Of a stretch of DNA of 7,145 bases, positions 6,371 through 7,145 are shown in pieces (the stretch's first letter is position 1; every line of letters starts with the position of its first letter). The notes under the pieces were generated by a model. That model was not told the DNA's origin and searched no databases. It worked only from the letters and a program-made list of their open reading frames with translations. Origin of the DNA: Latescibacteria bacterium UBA6620 (GTDB lineage Bacteria; Latescibacterota; UBA2968). The position numbers were made by a program, and so were the translations under genes. The stretch is from the NCBI GenBank assembly GCA_002433075.1, contig DJHM01000030.1:97106-104250 (forward strand), read 5' to 3'.

Positions 6371-6889
6371 ATGCCTGAAGCCAGCGAAACGATCGACCAG
6401 CTCATCGAAGAATCTTATCTCCTCGGCCTTTCCGAGGAAGAAATCCGCGCAGATCTCGACCGGTTCGTCGAAGTGTGTGGTAAAGTGATCCGCCAACACG
6501 TCCACGATCGAAAGCAGATGCAGGAACTCGCGCAAAAACTCGCCCGGACCCGCGCCCTCAGCCTGATCGAAGACCAGCAGGACGATGATGAGCTGCCCAT
6601 CGACGTTCAGGTCAACGACCGTTCCGCGCGCGAACAGTTCGCCGAGAAAGTCGCCCGAAACAAGTGTCTGATCCTCAAGACGATCCGAGACTGCAATCCC
6701 AAACTCGAAGAACTGATCGAAAAGGAGCGCTACCCCACCCTTATCCAGGAAGCGGATGGACCCTTGCTCTTTAGCGCCGGAGCGGGCAAAGGTACTGCGC
6801 GAGACATGTTCTTCAAGGTTTTCTATGTTGTCACACTGATGTTCGTTCTCCTCCTCGTTTACCTTGTGTTGCTTCAACAGAACTTCTAA
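6371..6889 (+). CDS. Unknown cytosolic protein with C-terminal membrane anchor
   Basis: A 172-residue protein I do not recognise. Residues 5-66 are charged and read as two or three amphipathic helices (IDQLIEESYLLGLSEEEIR, then a Q/K/R-rich helix). An acidic stretch, DQQDDDELP, follows at 68-76. A second helical part follows at about 85-122, then a Gly/Ala linker around SAGAGKG. The last 27 residues (146-172) hold one hydrophobic segment, about 150-168, ending QQNF. There is no N-terminal signal peptide, so a tail-anchored topology with the bulk in the cytoplasm is likely. It starts 12 nt after nnr with a weak AGAG ribosome-binding site and is probably cotranscribed with it. Its codon use looks like that of its neighbours. 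The function is unknown; a scaffold or regulator at the membrane is only a guess. Confidence 0.85.
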   Translation: MPEASETIDQLIEESYLLGLSEEEIRADLDRFVEVCGKVIRQHVHDRKQMQELAQKLARTRALSLIEDQQDDDELPIDVQVNDRSAREQFAEKVARNKCLILKTIRDCNPKLEELIEKERYPTLIQEADGPLLFSAGAGKGTARDMFFKVFYVVTLMFVLLLVYLVLLQQNF

Positions 6890-6915
6890 ACCTCGTCCAC
6901 CGTATCGTGCTCCCC

Positions 6916-6954
6916 GCCTGCGATGCTTCGACCGCAGGCATTTCTATGCCTGCG
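6916..6954 (+). promoter_or_regulatory. Two mutually exclusive hairpins in the carB leader
   Basis: GCCTGCG (6916-6922), its inverse CGCAGGCAT (6933-6941) and ATGCCTGCG (6946-6954) follow one another. The middle arm can pair with the first (7 bp, 10-nt loop) or with the third (perfect 9 bp, TTCT loop), but not both. This is the geometry of an attenuator or leader switch, although no U-run follows either hairpin. It lies in the 89-bp gap before carB, a pyrimidine/arginine gene. It may equally be a dispersed palindromic repeat. Confidence 0.55.
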
Positions 6955-6965
6955 AGGGAATTCTC

Positions 6966-6976
6966 GTCAAGTTGAC
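6966..6976. repeat. Palindrome GTCAA-G-TTGAC just before carB
   Basis: A perfect 5-bp inverted repeat with a 1-nt centre, ending 2 nt before the carB ATG, where a Shine-Dalgarno would normally lie. It could be an operator half-site pair, or chance. Confidence 0.35.
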
Positions 6977-6978
6977 CG

Positions 6979-7145
6979 ATGCCTAAACGAACTGACTTAG
7001 AGACCATCCTGCTCATCGGATCTGGACCCATCGTCATCGGGCAGGCGTGCGAGTTCGACTACTCGGGCACGCAAGCCTGTAAAGCGCTCAAAGAAGAGGG
7101 GTATCGGGTCGTGCTCGTCAACAGCAACCCGGCCACGATCATGAC
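6979..7145 (+). CDS. carB: Carbamoyl-phosphate synthase large subunit, N-terminal fragment
   Basis: Makes carbamoyl phosphate from bicarbonate, ammonia (from the CarA glutaminase) and two ATP, for pyrimidine and arginine synthesis. Only 55 codons of an enzyme of about 1,070 residues are in the window. Seen: MPKRTDLETILLIGSGPIVI, then GQACEFDYSGTQACKALKEE and LVNSNPATIM, the nearly invariant beginning of CarB (preATP-grasp domain). The ATG at 6979 matches the family start exactly. No clear Shine-Dalgarno is present; the nearest GAGGG, at 6954-6958, is about 20 nt upstream. carA is not immediately upstream; that place is taken by the tail-anchored protein gene. Confidence 0.96.
   Translation, partial: MPKRTDLETILLIGSGPIVIGQACEFDYSGTQACKALKEEGYRVVLVNSNPATIM

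Noticed and set aside
6158..6877. 239-codon minus-strand ORF opposite the tail-anchored protein gene
   Set aside because: Its long open frame is antisense to two genes. It is probably produced by their GC-rich third positions; no start signal or motif supports it. The plus-strand ORF has the membrane segment and operon spacing.

Overview
The window is a GC-rich bacterial chromosome segment (my impression is roughly 58-60% GC). It has short intergenic gaps and mostly housekeeping genes. I see no insertion sequence, phage gene, CRISPR array or integrase. The +strand protein with a lipobox signal peptide suggests a Gram-negative-type envelope, and the direct GlnRS route to Gln-tRNA(Gln) is used here. 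The phylum cannot be fixed from sequence alone. The window begins on a GGATCC site, which may be a clone end, and both ends cut through genes.

Left part (1-3832, all minus strand), read in the direction of transcription: tRNA-Ser(UGA), tRNA-Ser(GCU), gltX (glutamyl-tRNA synthetase), tRNA-Gln(CUG) only 6 nt after the gltX stop, a 5'-truncated ROK-family gene, then glnS (glutaminyl-tRNA synthetase, cut by the window edge) 5 nt after the ROK stop. A good -35/-10 pair with TTGACA lies upstream of the first tRNA. The block therefore looks like one mixed tRNA/mRNA operon that makes both Glx synthetases and the tRNA charged by one of them.

Middle (3833-4771): a divergent promoter region with two TTGACA boxes facing away from each other, then a small lipoprotein on the plus strand. 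After it comes a 229-base stretch holding a plausible promoter (TTGCCG-N17-TATTAT) and a doubtful 66-codon ORF whose stop overlaps the next start.

Right part (4772-7145, plus strand): nnr, the bifunctional NAD(P)H-hydrate epimerase/dehydratase; an unrecognised 172-residue protein with a C-terminal membrane anchor; an intergenic region with three copies of GCCTGCG in alternating orientation that can form two mutually exclusive hairpins; and the first 55 codons of carB (carbamoyl-phosphate synthase large subunit).

The most unusual points are the gltX / tRNA-Gln / glnS arrangement, the ROK gene that lacks its N-terminal phosphate-binding segment exactly where it abuts tRNA-Gln, the alternative-hairpin leader of carB, and the unknown tail-anchored protein. 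I found no convincing new multi-gene defence or metabolic system.
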